Notes: a model not told the origin generated them from the letters alone. A stretch of 64,000 nt of DNA from an uncultured Alphaproteobacteria bacterium (GCA_910585375.1 CAJUCZ010000004.1:1-64000), one strand, 5' to 3'; shown: positions 33,062 to 42,037, counted from the stretch's first letter. Program-made: numbers and translations.

Positions 33062-34527
33062 AAAAAGAAATAAGTTTTGGATTAATGGCCTTCTTGCTGG
33101 CTTCTTGTACGGTAGGGCCGGACTATCATCGCCCGCAGGTTTATAGAGATGAAGAAATCTCCAAAAACCTTGGCCTGAATCCGGCAGAAAGGACGTCCGT
33201 TGCCAAAGACTGGTACAAACAGTTTAATGATCCGGTCTTAAATGAGCTTGTCGCTCTGAGCCTCAAAGACAGCCCCGACGTTAAAATTGCCGTTCAAAAG
33301 CTGCGTCAGGCCAGAAACGAATTTGATATCAACGCTTTTAATTTTTTTCCGATGATAGACGTTGACGGCAGTTATCACTATAACAAACCGAGCCGTAAAA
33401 TCGGCTATACCATTGATACCGATTATTATCAGACCGGATTGGATGCCAGCTGGGAACTTGATATCTGGGGCGGCGGACGCCGGCTGAACGAAAGCCAACA
33501 GGCTTTGATGAAAGCGGCTGCGGCGGATCTGGACAATGTGTATGTCAGTCTGGCGGCAGAAACCGCAACGGACTATATTACCCTGCGCAGCCTTCAGGTT
33601 CAGTTGAAAATAGCCGAACAAAATCTGGAATTGCAGCAAAAAATTTATGATATCGTCAAGCGCAAAAATGAAGTCGGGCTGGAAGACGATGTTGCGCTGA
33701 ATCAGGCCAAATATGCGATTGAAAATACCAAAACGCTGATTCCTGATTTGCAGCAAAACATTTCCGAGGCCCGCAACGCGCTGGCAATTCTGACCGGCCG
33801 CCTGCCCGGGCAGCTGGACGGGCTTTTGGTTGACCGTAATAAAAATCTGGTGCGCCGCCGGTTTAACTTTGAACTGGGTAAAATTTACGAACAACCGGCT
33901 TCCGTTATCCGCAACCGTCCGGACGTACAGGTTGCCGAGCAGCAGCTGATTGCACAAAATGCCCTGGTAGGGCAGGAGATTTCAAAATTGTTTCCCAATG
34001 TCAGCCTGAGCGGTTTTCTGGGCTTTCAGGCGCTGGAGGTTTCCGGTCTGGTCGGCAGCAAAACCTTTATGTATACCTATTCGCCGGCTGTAACCCTGCC
34101 GCTTTTGCACTGGGGACAGTTGCAAAATCAGGTGGAACTGCAAAAAAATGTAACGCTGGAATATTTTTACCGTTACCAGAACAGCATATTGAACGCCGTG
34201 GAAGAAGTTAAAAATGCCATGACTTCTATCGGCAATGAATACAAAAAGAACCTTTCGGCCTATGAAGCCGCTTCATCTCAAAAAAAAGCCACAATGTTGA
34301 TTTTGGAAAAATACAAACGCGGCCTGATAGAGTTTAATGATGTTTTGACCGCCGAACAGAATTTATTAAGCGCGCAAAACAATCTGGCTGCCAGCAACGG
34401 TAAGATTTATCAGACGATTATTGCTTATTATAAAGCGGTCGGCGGCGGATATGCCCATAATGCGCCGGAATTCTGCACACTTTATAAGTCGTCGTTATTA
34501 AACGGCACGCCCTGCAATGCTCTCTGA
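33058..34527 (+). CDS. Outer-membrane efflux channel lipoprotein (NodT/OprM family)
   Basis: A 489-residue TolC-superfamily channel. The signal peptide carries the lipobox LLASCTVGPDYHRP, typical of the NodT/OprM lipoprotein branch. Two OEP repeats follow, with long alpha-helical hairpins (QALMKAAAADLDNVYVSLAA and NAVEEVKNAMTSIG in the equivalent positions) and the RPDVQVAEQQL motif. Its start overlaps the pump stop by four bases (ATGA), so the two are coupled. The 3' end overlaps a convergent gene by 46 bases, so the last ~15 residues may be extra. Confidence 0.95.
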   Translation: MKKEISFGLMAFLLASCTVGPDYHRPQVYRDEEISKNLGLNPAERTSVAKDWYKQFNDPVLNELVALSLKDSPDVKIAVQKLRQARNEFDINAFNFFPMIDVDGSYHYNKPSRKIGYTIDTDYYQTGLDASWELDIWGGGRRLNESQQALMKAAAADLDNVYVSLAAETATDYITLRSLQVQLKIAEQNLELQQKIYDIVKRKNEVGLEDDVALNQAKYAIENTKTLIPDLQQNISEARNALAILTGRLPGQLDGLLVDRNKNLVRRRFNFELGKIYEQPASVIRNRPDVQVAEQQLIAQNALVGQEISKLFPNVSLSGFLGFQALEVSGLVGSKTFMYTYSPAVTLPLLHWGQLQNQVELQKNVTLEYFYRYQNSILNAVEEVKNAMTSIGNEYKKNLSAYEAASSQKKATMLILEKYKRGLIEFNDVLTAEQNLLSAQNNLAASNGKIYQTIIAYYKAVGGGYAHNAPEFCTLYKSSLLNGTPCNAL

Positions 34528-34958
34528 GGCTTGTAAATATAGATGTTGGTGATTTCCGGAATATTGGTTGTGCGATGCTCATAACCGCGTTTTTCCATAC
34601 AACGGCGGTATTTGCGCGGGCTGATGTTCTCGTCATTGCGCAGGGAGTTGACAATCAGCGGCTGCGCATTCCAATAAGGAACATAGGTTGCCCAGATACC
34701 GCGGTCGGAGTGCCAGTCAGCCCGAATGTTCAGCTTTGCTTCCTCCGAGTAAAAATAATTGCTGAAGTCCGGCATCAGAACCCAATCCTCCGCGGCTCGC
34801 AAACATTCCGAGTGATCGCTGGAAAACTTTTGAATGCCGGTATTTTTCCTTTGCCAGTGATAAATCACCTGACCTTGCGGATCATCATCGTATAGACTCC
34901 CGCAGGCGCTTAAACCCAGAATAGCGGCCATCAACCCCGCTGTCGTTCTCTTATCCAT
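34482..34958 (-). CDS. Putative lipoprotein, 158 aa
   Basis: The N-terminus is a lipoprotein signal with lipobox LSACGS (Cys ~19). The mature part contains WQRKNTGIQKFSSDHSECLR and a second Cys near KRRYRRCMEKRGYE-like sequence, but I do not recognise a family. It lies 10 bases downstream of the GST gene on the same strand, so the two are probably cotranscribed. It overlaps the efflux channel gene tail to tail. Confidence 0.7.
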   Translation of the reverse strand: MDKRTTAGLMAAILGLSACGSLYDDDPQGQVIYHWQRKNTGIQKFSSDHSECLRAAEDWVLMPDFSNYFYSEEAKLNIRADWHSDRGIWATYVPYWNAQPLIVNSLRNDENISPRKYRRCMEKRGYEHRTTNIPEITNIYIYKPQRALQGVPFNNDDL

Positions 34959-34967
34959 CTTTTTTTC

Positions 34968-35633
34968 CTAAAAGTCCAGATTCGCATAATGCTTTGCCGG
35001 CAAAATCCCTTTAATGCTGTCTTTCAAAATATCCTTAAATGCCGGACGCGATTTGATTTTTGAATACCAAAGTTTGGCATTGCGGTAGCTTTCCCATGGC
35101 ACATCGCCGAGATAGTCCAAAATGGAAAGCTGAGCGCTGGCACTGATATCGGCAAAAGAAAACATTTCTCCGCCGAGATAGCTCCGCCTTTCACAAAGCC
35201 AGTCCAGATATTCCATGTGAAAGTTAAGATTGTTGATACCGGTCTTCAAACGGCGGGAATCCGGAGCCAAACCCTGACTGAAACGCTTGTGGACTTTTTC
35301 AATCACCACGTTTTTGTAAACGTCGTTATAAAATTTTCCGTCAAACCATTCGCACAGCCGGCGAACCTCGGCACGCTGTTCCGCGGTATCGGGCAATAGG
35401 CGCACTTCTTTGTCCGCGTCTTCCAAAAACTCCGAAATTGCATAATTGCCGGAGATGACTTTTCCGTCATTGATAAAAATCGGCAGTTCTCCGGCCGGAT
35501 TCAACTTAAAAACATCGGGAGACATATTCCACGGCTCTTCTTCTTTCAAAACAAAAAGCATTTTCTTTTCGCTCATGGCTATTCTGATTTTGCGCGAAGC
35601 CGCAGAAAACGGATGATGTATTAAAAGAACCAT
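34968..35633 (-). CDS. Glutathione S-transferase family protein
   Basis: A 221-residue cytosolic protein. The N-terminal thioredoxin-like domain (residues ~1-78) includes HPFSAASRKIRIAMSEK, where a Ser occupies the catalytic position region, and NPAGELPIFINDG with the cis-Pro motif. The Glu/Ser segment GNYAISEFLED binds glutathione. A helical C-terminal domain follows with the FSFADISASAQL motif. GSTs conjugate or reduce electrophiles; the substrate is unknown. It heads a two-gene unit with the lipoprotein. Confidence 0.88.
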   Translation of the reverse strand: MVLLIHHPFSAASRKIRIAMSEKKMLFVLKEEEPWNMSPDVFKLNPAGELPIFINDGKVISGNYAISEFLEDADKEVRLLPDTAEQRAEVRRLCEWFDGKFYNDVYKNVVIEKVHKRFSQGLAPDSRRLKTGINNLNFHMEYLDWLCERRSYLGGEMFSFADISASAQLSILDYLGDVPWESYRNAKLWYSKIKSRPAFKDILKDSIKGILPAKHYANLDF

Positions 35634-35723
35634 ATTGTCTCTCCGGAAATTGACCCCAACTTATTCTGATTATAAATTTTAATCATTAGAACAAAAAGGT
35701 CAAGTCCGGAAAGTGATTTATAA

Positions 35724-36584
35724 TTATTTTGTGTACATCGGCGGCGTTATGCTGTTGTTCAGAACTTCAAATTCATGAATCACGTTCAGCAAATGCTTTT
35801 TAAACTTTTCCTGCACTTCTTTTTTCTCCAGATATTTTCCGAGGCGTCCGATTAAAAATGCCCGGTTTTTAGAAGCTTTGGAAACGCCGATAAAAAGCGG
35901 AATGTCCCAGATGATTTGCTTGGAAAAAGCCACATAATTGCGCAGCCCGAGCTTTGATGCTTCTATCAGTCCGGTATAGTATCCGGTAAAGACATAGTCG
36001 ATTTCTTTGGTAAAAAGTTTTTTGAACAACTCGTTCGGGTCGCGGATTTTGATAACGTCATAATCTTTCATCTGTTCGTTGACATAATCGCTCAGAATTT
36101 CTTTTTCCAAAATCGCGCCTTTAAGTTTTTTTACGTCTTCCAAAGACTTAATTTCGCCGCGGCGGGAGGGCAGGGTCATCAGCGTAATCGGATTGGAAAC
36201 CGGAGCCGGCAATACATAATCAAGGCCGGCATAAAGCTTGGTGTCATGATACATTCCGAGCAAAATATCAATGTCTCCGCTGCGCACGTCACGAATAATG
36301 CCGTTATAATCGGTCAGATAATCCATGTAGGTGACAACAGCGTTGTTTTCTTCGGCAAATTCTTCAAGCAGCTCCTTGAAAAGATAATGCCGGCGGACAA
36401 ATTTCTCTTCATTGTCCTGATTGAATTCGATAGAAACATAGCCAAAGGGCGGATAGTCATAAAAACCGGCAGCCGTCATCTGGCGTTCGGCTCTGGTATC
36501 GCTGAAATCAACCAGAGCATCGGCATTTCCCGCAGAAAACAAAACAAGAAGCGCCGCCATTATGATTTTTTTGGGATTGTTCAT
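35724..36584 (-). CDS. Periplasmic solute-binding protein, family 3
   Basis: A 286-residue protein with a signal peptide (cleavage near NADA, residue ~24). The bacterial family 3 substrate-binding fold is recognisable: GFYDYPPFGYV at the start of the first lobe, then DILLGMYHDTKLYAGLDY and the hinge region. Relatives bind polar amino acids for ABC uptake, but no permease or ATPase gene is adjacent. It could be an orphan receptor or a sensor-like protein. Ligand unknown. Confidence 0.78.
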   Translation of the reverse strand: MNNPKKIIMAALLVLFSAGNADALVDFSDTRAERQMTAAGFYDYPPFGYVSIEFNQDNEEKFVRRHYLFKELLEEFAEENNAVVTYMDYLTDYNGIIRDVRSGDIDILLGMYHDTKLYAGLDYVLPAPVSNPITLMTLPSRRGEIKSLEDVKKLKGAILEKEILSDYVNEQMKDYDVIKIRDPNELFKKLFTKEIDYVFTGYYTGLIEASKLGLRNYVAFSKQIIWDIPLFIGVSKASKNRAFLIGRLGKYLEKKEVQEKFKKHLLNVIHEFEVLNNSITPPMYTK

Positions 36585-36678
36585 ATTTATTCCTTTAAAA
36601 AATGCAGAAAATTGTATATATCATGACTTAAACATTACACAATTATAGTTAAAAAATATTTTATAGGCCAGGTGAAAA

Positions 36679-37047
36679 ATGAATGAATCCGATCAATATT
36701 CCAACAATGAAATGCAGTCATTGTCACAGTCGGAGTTAGAAAGCAGAGCCCTCATTAATACGGCGTCCAAACTGAATTATATCAGAGAACATTGGGAAGA
36801 GGGAAAAGCCGGGTTGGATGAAGCTCTGGATAAAAACCGCAAATTATGGGCGATTATTGCTTCAGCCATGCAGGAGGCAGATTGTCCGCAGCCGGCTGAC
36901 GTCCGCCAGAATATTTTGAATCTGTCTGTCTTTATATTTAAGCGTACAATTGATATTTTGACAGACCCCAAACCGGAAAGCCTGCGCGTGCTGATTGATA
37001 TTAATATGAATCTGGCAAAAGGCCTGAACCATAAAGGCATTGATTAA
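36679..37047 (+). CDS. flaF: FlaF family flagellar regulator (single domain)
   Basis: A 122-residue protein with the FlaF core: ESRALINTASKLN, ALDKNRKLWAIIASAM, ADVRQNILNLSVFIFKRT and LIDINMNLAKGL. This is the normal FlaF length, unlike the double protein at 26383. It may help flagellin export or translation with FlbT; no flbT or flagellin gene is seen nearby. A terminator follows, then RNA cassette B. Confidence 0.82.
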   Translation: MNESDQYSNNEMQSLSQSELESRALINTASKLNYIREHWEEGKAGLDEALDKNRKLWAIIASAMQEADCPQPADVRQNILNLSVFIFKRTIDILTDPKPESLRVLIDINMNLAKGLNHKGID

Positions 37048-37072
37048 TCGGTGATTAAGTAAAAAAGTTTTA

Positions 37073-37104
37073 CCAGCCCCGACTTACTTGGGGCTTTTAT
37101 TTTT
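37073..37104 (+). terminator. Terminator of flaF
   Basis: A stem AGCCCC / GGGGCT with a 9-base loop is followed by TTTTATTTTT. Confidence 0.85.
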
Positions 37105-37201
37105 CCTGCCTCACTGCCTTCAGCTGTATTCCGGATGCCAAGCCAATTCCTATGTCTCCACCACCCGCTTTTTCCCGTCAGTCTCCCCCAAAAAAATCCG
37201 C

Positions 37202-37229
37202 TTGCAAAAGTCATAGATTTGTTTATGAT
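37202..37229 (+). promoter_or_regulatory. Predicted promoter of RNA cassette B
   Basis: TTGCAA at 37202-37207 and TATGAT at 37224-37229, spaced 16 bp. This is the same arrangement as cassette C. The preceding AAAAAAATCCGC is also shared with C. Confidence 0.7.
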
Positions 37230-37236
37230 AATACCC

Positions 37237-37390
37237 GCAGTCCGGAGGCGGACTGTGGTGTCGAAAACATCTTACGAGTTAATCCGCTTTGGCGGAGTTT
37301 GGGAAATAAGCCGCTTTGCGGGCGAATAACCATAGCTGTCTCGTACAGTTTTTCGGCTCCGCCACCCTTGTTTTAGGGTGGTTTTGTTTT
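37237..37390 (+). ncRNA. Structured RNA leader, cassette B
   Basis: Same architecture as cassette A. Hairpin 1 is CAGTCCG-GAGG-CGGACTG (37238-37255). GGTGT/ACATC follows, with loop CGAAAA (37262-37267) complementary to TTTTCG (37350-37355). Hairpin 2 is TCCGC/GCGGA (37283-37296) and hairpin 3 CCGC/GCGG. Hairpin 4 is CTGT/ACAG. The terminator is CCACCCT/AGGGTGG (37362-37381) with a T-rich tail. GGCGGAG (37291-37297) can pair with CTCCGCC (37357-37363), and GGCTCC (37355-37360) with the Shine-Dalgarno GGAGCT (37402-37407). Where the bases differ from A and C, pairing is retained. Confidence 0.85.
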
Positions 37391-37416
37391 AATCAAAACT
37401 AGGAGCTAAAAATAAA

Positions 37417-37677
37417 ATGTTATCAAGAAAATATAGAAAAGAGTGGTATAAAACCTTCCGGAGTTATTGCAATAAAGAATTAAACCGGATAATGACGGAA
37501 CAGGGCTTAACAAGTACGGAACTGGCGGATCATATAGATTTTTTTGAAGGTCGGATAGAAAAATTAAAAAGAAATACCAGCCATGTGAGAATGGAAGAAT
37601 ATGTGTATCTGTTTTCATTTCTGGATAAAGTGTTTGAAATAAAACTTGTCGACGCCAAAGATTATCCTTGGCAGTAA
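37417..37677 (+). CDS. Small XRE-like helix-turn-helix protein, cassette B
   Basis: An 86-residue near-twin of the cassette A protein, with a single M-to-I change and about seven mostly silent base changes. A helix-turn-helix-like region spans residues ~22-40. The Shine-Dalgarno GGAGCT is 10 bases upstream and can be paired with the leader. Two almost identical copies 15 kb apart imply recent duplication or gene conversion of the whole cassette. Binding target unknown. Confidence 0.7.
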   Translation: MLSRKYRKEWYKTFRSYCNKELNRIMTEQGLTSTELADHIDFFEGRIEKLKRNTSHVRMEEYVYLFSFLDKVFEIKLVDAKDYPWQ

Positions 37678-37678
37678 T

Positions 37679-37708
37679 AAAAAAGCGGGAGAGAATCCCG
37701 CTTTTTTT
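37679..37708 (+). terminator. Terminator of cassette B
   Basis: A stem AAAAGCGGGA / TCCCGCTTTT with a GAGAA loop and a T-run, equivalent to those of cassettes A and C. Confidence 0.92.
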
Positions 37709-37739
37709 CTTCCCTCTTCAAAACAGAAACCCTATCACA

Positions 37740-38584
37740 TTTCCCATTGGAGTACCGCAATCCTCAGGGCACCGTACAAACTGACGCCTCACCCGCCGGG
37801 TGTGACCGCGGGTCTCATGGCACACGTTTTGTACGGTGCCACCGGTTGTACCGGTCACCCTCTGTCTTTTTTTTATTGTCACCCTCGGGCTTCAACCCGA
37901 GGGACCATCTCACAATCGGCACAGTGCTTGTTTCCTTATGGATTCTCGGGTCGCAGCCCGAGAATGACAGTAGAAGAAAGCCGCAGAATGACAAATGCTT
38001 CAAAGCACCATTCCCCCGTCCGGCACGGTTTGTGTGCCCTTTGCGAATGGCTTAGGTTTTGGAGCAAAAACCGAAAGTGAAACACCACTCCCCTCAAGCC
38101 TGAGGGGTGGGGGAGCGCTAAGTAAAAACAACCGCAGCTCCGGTTGTTTTTGTCTGCAAGCTCTTTGGAACATCTTGGCAAGCGAGGAAAGCGTTAGCAA
38201 CCGCAGCGAGCCTAGATGCCTAAGTTGCCCCGCCCGATTACCGAATGATTTCTTAGCTTTTGGCCCAAAGAGGCGAATATTAAGTACTGAGCCTTGGAAC
38301 GTAGTGATGTTTGTGGCTGCCGGCCTCCCGGCCTTTGGGTTGAAAGCTTAGAAAATGAGGTTGGGCTTGACTTTTGCCATTTATTCCTCCCCTGAAGCAC
38401 ATCCTCACATCCGGCATGGTTTGGGTGCCCTTTGCGAATGGCTTAGGTTTTGGAGCAAAAACCGAAAGTGAAGCACAATGGTAGAGAGCGTAGCGAGATT
38501 AATTTTGCTCTGAAACCTTAGCAAATGAGCGTAGGGCTGCCTTTTTGGTTACTTTTTGGCAGTCAAAAAGTAACAATAAAAAAT
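37740..38584. repeat. Repeat-rich non-coding region after cassette B
   Basis: Units of the dispersed repeat family are seen: GCACCGTACAAACTGACGCC at ~37771, the palindrome CACCCGCCGGGTG, the hairpins CCTCGGGCTTCAACCCGAGG (~37882) and CTCGGGTCGCAGCCCGAG (~37944). A ~66-bp direct repeat (38019-38087 and 38410-38476) shares the core GCGAATGGCTTAGGTTTTGG. Several short open frames cross these repeats on both strands, but none looks coding. Confidence 0.7.
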
Positions 38585-38890
38585 AAACAACTCTATGAAG
38601 AAAACAAAACCAGAAAATAAAAAAAGAAAAACAACGAAAAAAGAGAGGAGTAAAGAGAGCGGAGAACAAAAGGGACAAGGGGGCGGGAAAAAGAAAGTAG
38701 TGGGGAGATCAGAGAACGGGAAGCGGAGAAGACGGTGCGGGGAGTGATAGGGCGGAAAGAGAGCGGAGAACAAAAGGAACGGGGAAGCAGGAAAAAGAAA
38801 GTAGCGGGGAATGAGGAAAAAGAGAGGAGAAAAAACGAAAGAGGGAAAAAGGAAAAATGCGGGGAGTGTGGAATGAGAGGAGAGGACTAA
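38585..38890. other. Polypurine/polypyrimidine tract, non-coding
   Basis: The + strand is almost all A and G over ~290 bases, with local near-repeats such as AGAGCGGAGAACAAAAGG occurring twice (~38656 and ~38759) and GGAAAAAGAAAGTAG twice. Minus-strand open frames here are Phe/Ser/Pro/Leu low-complexity and are rejected as genes. Confidence 0.75.
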
Positions 38891-38979
38891 ACATCCCCTG
38901 ATGAGAAAATAAATATGAGTAATGAGATAAAAGAAAATGAAGAAAACGGGATATAATAAAAGGGGCAAAGCCCCTTTTA

Positions 38980-40497
38980 TCAATAGGATCTGGCGTAAAT
39001 CACATCCATAGTCGCCGGCTTGCCGGTCAGCAGACAAACGCCTTCACTGTTGCTCTGGTCAAACGGGATACAACGGATTGTAATCTTCATCTCTTTGAGG
39101 ATTTCCTCAGTCTGCGGATCAGCACACCACTTTCCGCGGACAAAAGCAACTTTTCCGGCCTTGCCGTCGGCAATCCACTCGTTGGCCTGGCCAAAATAGT
39201 TGCGGAATTCTTCCGGCGAAGTAATATCTGTACGGATGTTTGACATTAAACGATTCTTGGCGCGGTCAAACATCTCGGATTGAATATTTTCCAAACGTGC
39301 AACAATTGAATTTTCAAATTCTTCAACGGAAAGAATCTGTTTGCCTTCCGGCGTATTGAGTTTAAGGCGTTCTTTAACCATAACTTTGCCGCCGTCCACA
39401 TCACGCATGCCGATTTCGCAAATAACCGGCGCGCCTTTCTTGGTCCATTCCCAAAACTTGTCAACGCTCTTGCGGTCACGCTTGTCAACCTTGATGCGGA
39501 TTTTTTCGCCAAACGGTGCCTTTGCCTTGAGAGCGGCTTGCAGTTTGGCAATATAATCCATAATTTTGTCTTCGTCTTCCGGATTTTTGATAACCGGAAT
39601 AATAACCACCTGATACGGTGCAATTCTGGGCGGAACAACCATGCCGTCATCATCGGCATGAGTCATAATCACGCCACCGATAAGACGGGTTGAAACCCCC
39701 CATGAAGTTGTATAAGCATATTCCTGCTCATTATTTTTGTTTACAAAAGAAATATTGGCAGATTTTGCAAAATTCTGTCCGAGAAAATGTGATGTTCCGG
39801 CCTGCAGGGCTTTACCGTCCTGCATCATGGCTTCAACGCAATAAGTGTCAATTGCGCCGGGGAACTTCTCATGCTCCGGCTTGCGGCCGGTCAAAACCGG
39901 CATGGCAAGAGTTTCTTCGCAAAGTTCGCGATACGCTTCCAGCATACGTTTGGTTTCTTCTTCGGCTTCGTTGGCTGTGGAATGGGCAGTATGGCCTTCC
40001 TGCCAGAGAAATTCGCGGGTACGCAAAAACAGGCGCGGACGCATTTCCCAACGCACAACGTTAGCCCACTGATTGACCAGAACCGGAAGATCGCGATAAG
40101 ATTTGACCCATTTGGAAAACGAGTCGGCAATAATGGCTTCCGACGTCGGACGGACGATTAAAGGCTCTTCAAGTTTTGAATCCGGAACAAGCTTGCCGTC
40201 TTTCATTGATAGGCGGGAATGGGTGACAACCGCCATTTCTTTGGCAAAACCGTCAACATGCTCAGCTTCTTTCTGAAAGAATGAAAGCGGAATAAACATA
40301 GGAAAATAGCAGTTTTCATGATCGGTAGATTTGATTTTCTCGTCAAAAACGTCGCGGATACGCTCCCAAATGCCGTATCCCCACGGCTTAATCACCATAC
40401 ATCCGGGAGAAGACGAGTTCTCGGCCATGTCGGCTTCATTGATAACATTTTGATACCATTCAGGATAGTTGCCTGCTCTAGTGGATTTTAATACCAT
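38980..40497 (-). CDS. proS: Prolyl-tRNA synthetase, archaeal/eukaryal type (ProS type 3)
   Basis: It charges tRNA-Pro with proline. The 505-residue sequence is of the type-3 form. It opens YPEWYQNVINEADMAENSS, followed by GCMVIKPWGYGIWE, the class II motif 2 region RWEMRPRLFLRTREFLWQEGH and motif 3 WGVSTRLIGG. An anticodon-binding domain and the extra C-terminal domain specific to this type (ending DVIYARSY) follow. It lacks the INS editing domain of bacterial ProS. Most alphaproteobacteria use the bacterial form, so this copy may be horizontally acquired. It sits next to repeat-rich DNA, transcribed alone. Confidence 0.93.
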   Translation of the reverse strand: MVLKSTRAGNYPEWYQNVINEADMAENSSSPGCMVIKPWGYGIWERIRDVFDEKIKSTDHENCYFPMFIPLSFFQKEAEHVDGFAKEMAVVTHSRLSMKDGKLVPDSKLEEPLIVRPTSEAIIADSFSKWVKSYRDLPVLVNQWANVVRWEMRPRLFLRTREFLWQEGHTAHSTANEAEEETKRMLEAYRELCEETLAMPVLTGRKPEHEKFPGAIDTYCVEAMMQDGKALQAGTSHFLGQNFAKSANISFVNKNNEQEYAYTTSWGVSTRLIGGVIMTHADDDGMVVPPRIAPYQVVIIPVIKNPEDEDKIMDYIAKLQAALKAKAPFGEKIRIKVDKRDRKSVDKFWEWTKKGAPVICEIGMRDVDGGKVMVKERLKLNTPEGKQILSVEEFENSIVARLENIQSEMFDRAKNRLMSNIRTDITSPEEFRNYFGQANEWIADGKAGKVAFVRGKWCADPQTEEILKEMKITIRCIPFDQSNSEGVCLLTGKPATMDVIYARSY

Positions 40498-40734
40498 AAG
40501 TTTATTCCTTTTTTAATATGACATAATTAAAAGTCCGCCGCCCCGTTGCGGCAGACGCAGAGAGCAATCTAACAGAAATAAAACAATTTGTGAAGCCCTT
40601 ATTTTTGCACAAAATTTAATGTTGTCCGGCCATGAAAATTATGATATAATAAAATTCTAAATTATATTAGTTTTTTTATTATTAACCTGAAACGGCTGCC
40701 TTCCGGTGACTGTTTCATAAAATATTATTAGATT

Positions 40735-41007
40735 ATGGGAACACTTTGGAATATTTTCGCGTTGTTGTTAATGATTTTTGCTGTTTATGCCGTTTGGGTC
40801 ATTAATAAAGACTACGCAAAAAAAGGAGAGGCGCCGCTGAGCGGTTCGTTTTTCCTATGTTTCTTCGTCGGGATTTTTTTCCTGTATCGGTTTATGCCGG
40901 TTGCAGGATTTACCATCCCCGGTTTCCTGGACGTATGCTTAATCTCGGCAGCAATAGCCGCCGTTTGGTGGATTTGTTGCTTTGTATGGCATTCTGTCTT
41001 AAATTAA
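40735..41007 (+). CDS. Small integral membrane protein, 90 aa
   Basis: Three hydrophobic segments (residues ~4-23, ~38-55 and ~64-86) span most of the protein, with a short charged loop KDYAKKGEAPLSG. I do not recognise a family. Upstream, AACGGCTGCC...GGTGACTGTTT is a weak hairpin. A strong terminator overlaps the end of the gene. Confidence 0.6.
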   Translation: MGTLWNIFALLLMIFAVYAVWVINKDYAKKGEAPLSGSFFLCFFVGIFFLYRFMPVAGFTIPGFLDVCLISAAIAAVWWICCFVWHSVLN

Positions 41008-41044
41008 AAAACGGGATGATCTCTTTTGAGGTCACCCCGTTTTC
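41008..41044. terminator. Rho-independent terminator
   Basis: A long stem AAAACGGG-TGA-CTC / GAG-TCA-CCCGTTTT with two small internal mismatches is flanked by A and T runs, between convergent genes. Confidence 0.9.
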
Positions 41045-41062
41045 CTTTGAGAAACAAAGTTT

Positions 41063-41479
41063 TTAATCCAGAATCTCATTCACTTCTTTAACGCTTTTGC
41101 GGTTTTCTTTGCTTTGCATCATCTCGTTGCGCATACCTTCGCGCTCCTGCCAATGCTTCATCATCAAATCGCCGCGGTCTTGCAACTGTTTCAGCATCAG
41201 GTCTTTATTATGCTGTGCCTGTGTCTTCAAAATTTCTTTATTGGCGTCAGAAAAAGTAGATTTGTTGATTTTCTTGACGGCTTTGCTGTAGTCTTCATTA
41301 ATCTCGTTGGTTTCTTCGCTCATCCAGTGTTTGATTTTGGCATCTTTTTTATCCACCATTTCAACGGCGGCTTTCATGTCTTTTTCCGTTGTGTTTTTAC
41401 GTTGAGCCTGAGCTTCGGACAGGTTTGCCAGCAAAACGACCGGCAAAATTGCCGACATTACATAAAGCATTTTTTTCAT
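41063..41479 (-). CDS. Secreted helical protein of unknown function
   Basis: A 138-residue protein with a signal peptide (MKKMLYVMSAILPVVLL, cleavage near AQAQ). The mature part is highly charged and helical, with Met/Gln-rich repeats (KDLMLKQLQDRGDLMMKHWQ). It may be a periplasmic chaperone-like protein of Spy/CpxP style, but no LTxxQ motif is seen. The start at 41479 is chosen because AAAGGAAAAAATCTG precedes it. Confidence 0.65.
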   Translation of the reverse strand: MKKMLYVMSAILPVVLLANLSEAQAQRKNTTEKDMKAAVEMVDKKDAKIKHWMSEETNEINEDYSKAVKKINKSTFSDANKEILKTQAQHNKDLMLKQLQDRGDLMMKHWQEREGMRNEMMQSKENRKSVKEVNEILD

Positions 41480-41565
41480 CAGATTTTTTCCTTTCAAAAG
41501 ATTTCCTACGCAATGCGATATAAGCAGTAAAACTTGAAAAACAAGAAAATAAAAAAATAATTTTC

Positions 41566-41728
41566 TTGCAAACTAAAATTTATGGTTTACACTGAATCCA
41601 TAACTAAGCTCTGTGGTCAGAGAGTGAATGCTTTTGATAATTGTTGATACCAGCACTATTGGCCAGACAGTTTCCCACAATAAGATAGTTATATTGTATC
41701 AACCTGTTATTTAATAAGGAATATCTCG
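41566..41728 (+). promoter_or_regulatory. Promoter and long 5' leader of the cold-shock gene
   Basis: TTGCAA (41566-41571) and TACACT (41588-41593), spaced 16 bp, lie ~130 bases before the start codon, leaving a long leader as in cspA-type mRNAs. The leader holds short complementary segments (for example ATTGTTGATACCAG...GGCCAGACAGT), but I could not define one stable fold. TAAGGAATATCTCG supplies the ribosome-binding site. Confidence 0.5.
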
Positions 41729-41932
41729 ATGGCAACAGGAACAGTTAAATGGTTTAACAATAAAAAAGGTTTTGGCTTTATTACTCCGGATGCCGGTGGA
41801 CAAGATGTATTTGTACATATTTCAGCCGTTCAAAAAGCCGGTCTGCGTTCTTTGGAAGAAGGCGCCAAAATCTCTTATGAACTTTTAACTGAAAGAGGCA
41901 AAACAGTCGCCGGCAATTTGAAACTGGCCTAG
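41729..41932 (+). CDS. Cold-shock protein (CspA family)
   Basis: A 67-residue single cold-shock domain. RNP-1 is KGFGFI and RNP-2 is VFVHIS, both intact, in the classic order MATGTVKWFNNKKGFGFITP. It binds single-stranded nucleic acid as an RNA chaperone. The long leader suggests temperature or growth-phase control at the RNA level. It is a single gene with its own terminator. Confidence 0.96.
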   Translation: MATGTVKWFNNKKGFGFITPDAGGQDVFVHISAVQKAGLRSLEEGAKISYELLTERGKTVAGNLKLA

Positions 41933-42005
41933 GTTTTGTAAAAATGTAAAACTCCGTAATTTTGGACAATTCTTAAATTTTAAGATAGTTTTAAGAGAAT
42001 TACAT

Positions 42006-42037
42006 AAAAGCACCGGTATGATGCCGGTGCTTTTTTA
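42006..42037 (+). terminator. Terminator of the cold-shock gene
   Basis: A stem GCACCGG / CCGGTGC with a T-run lies ~75 bases after the stop codon. Confidence 0.9.

Noticed and set aside
38549..39037. Minus-strand open frame over the second polypurine tract
   Set aside because: Phe/Ser/Pro/Leu-only composition, overlaps the proS 3' end, no ribosome-binding site.
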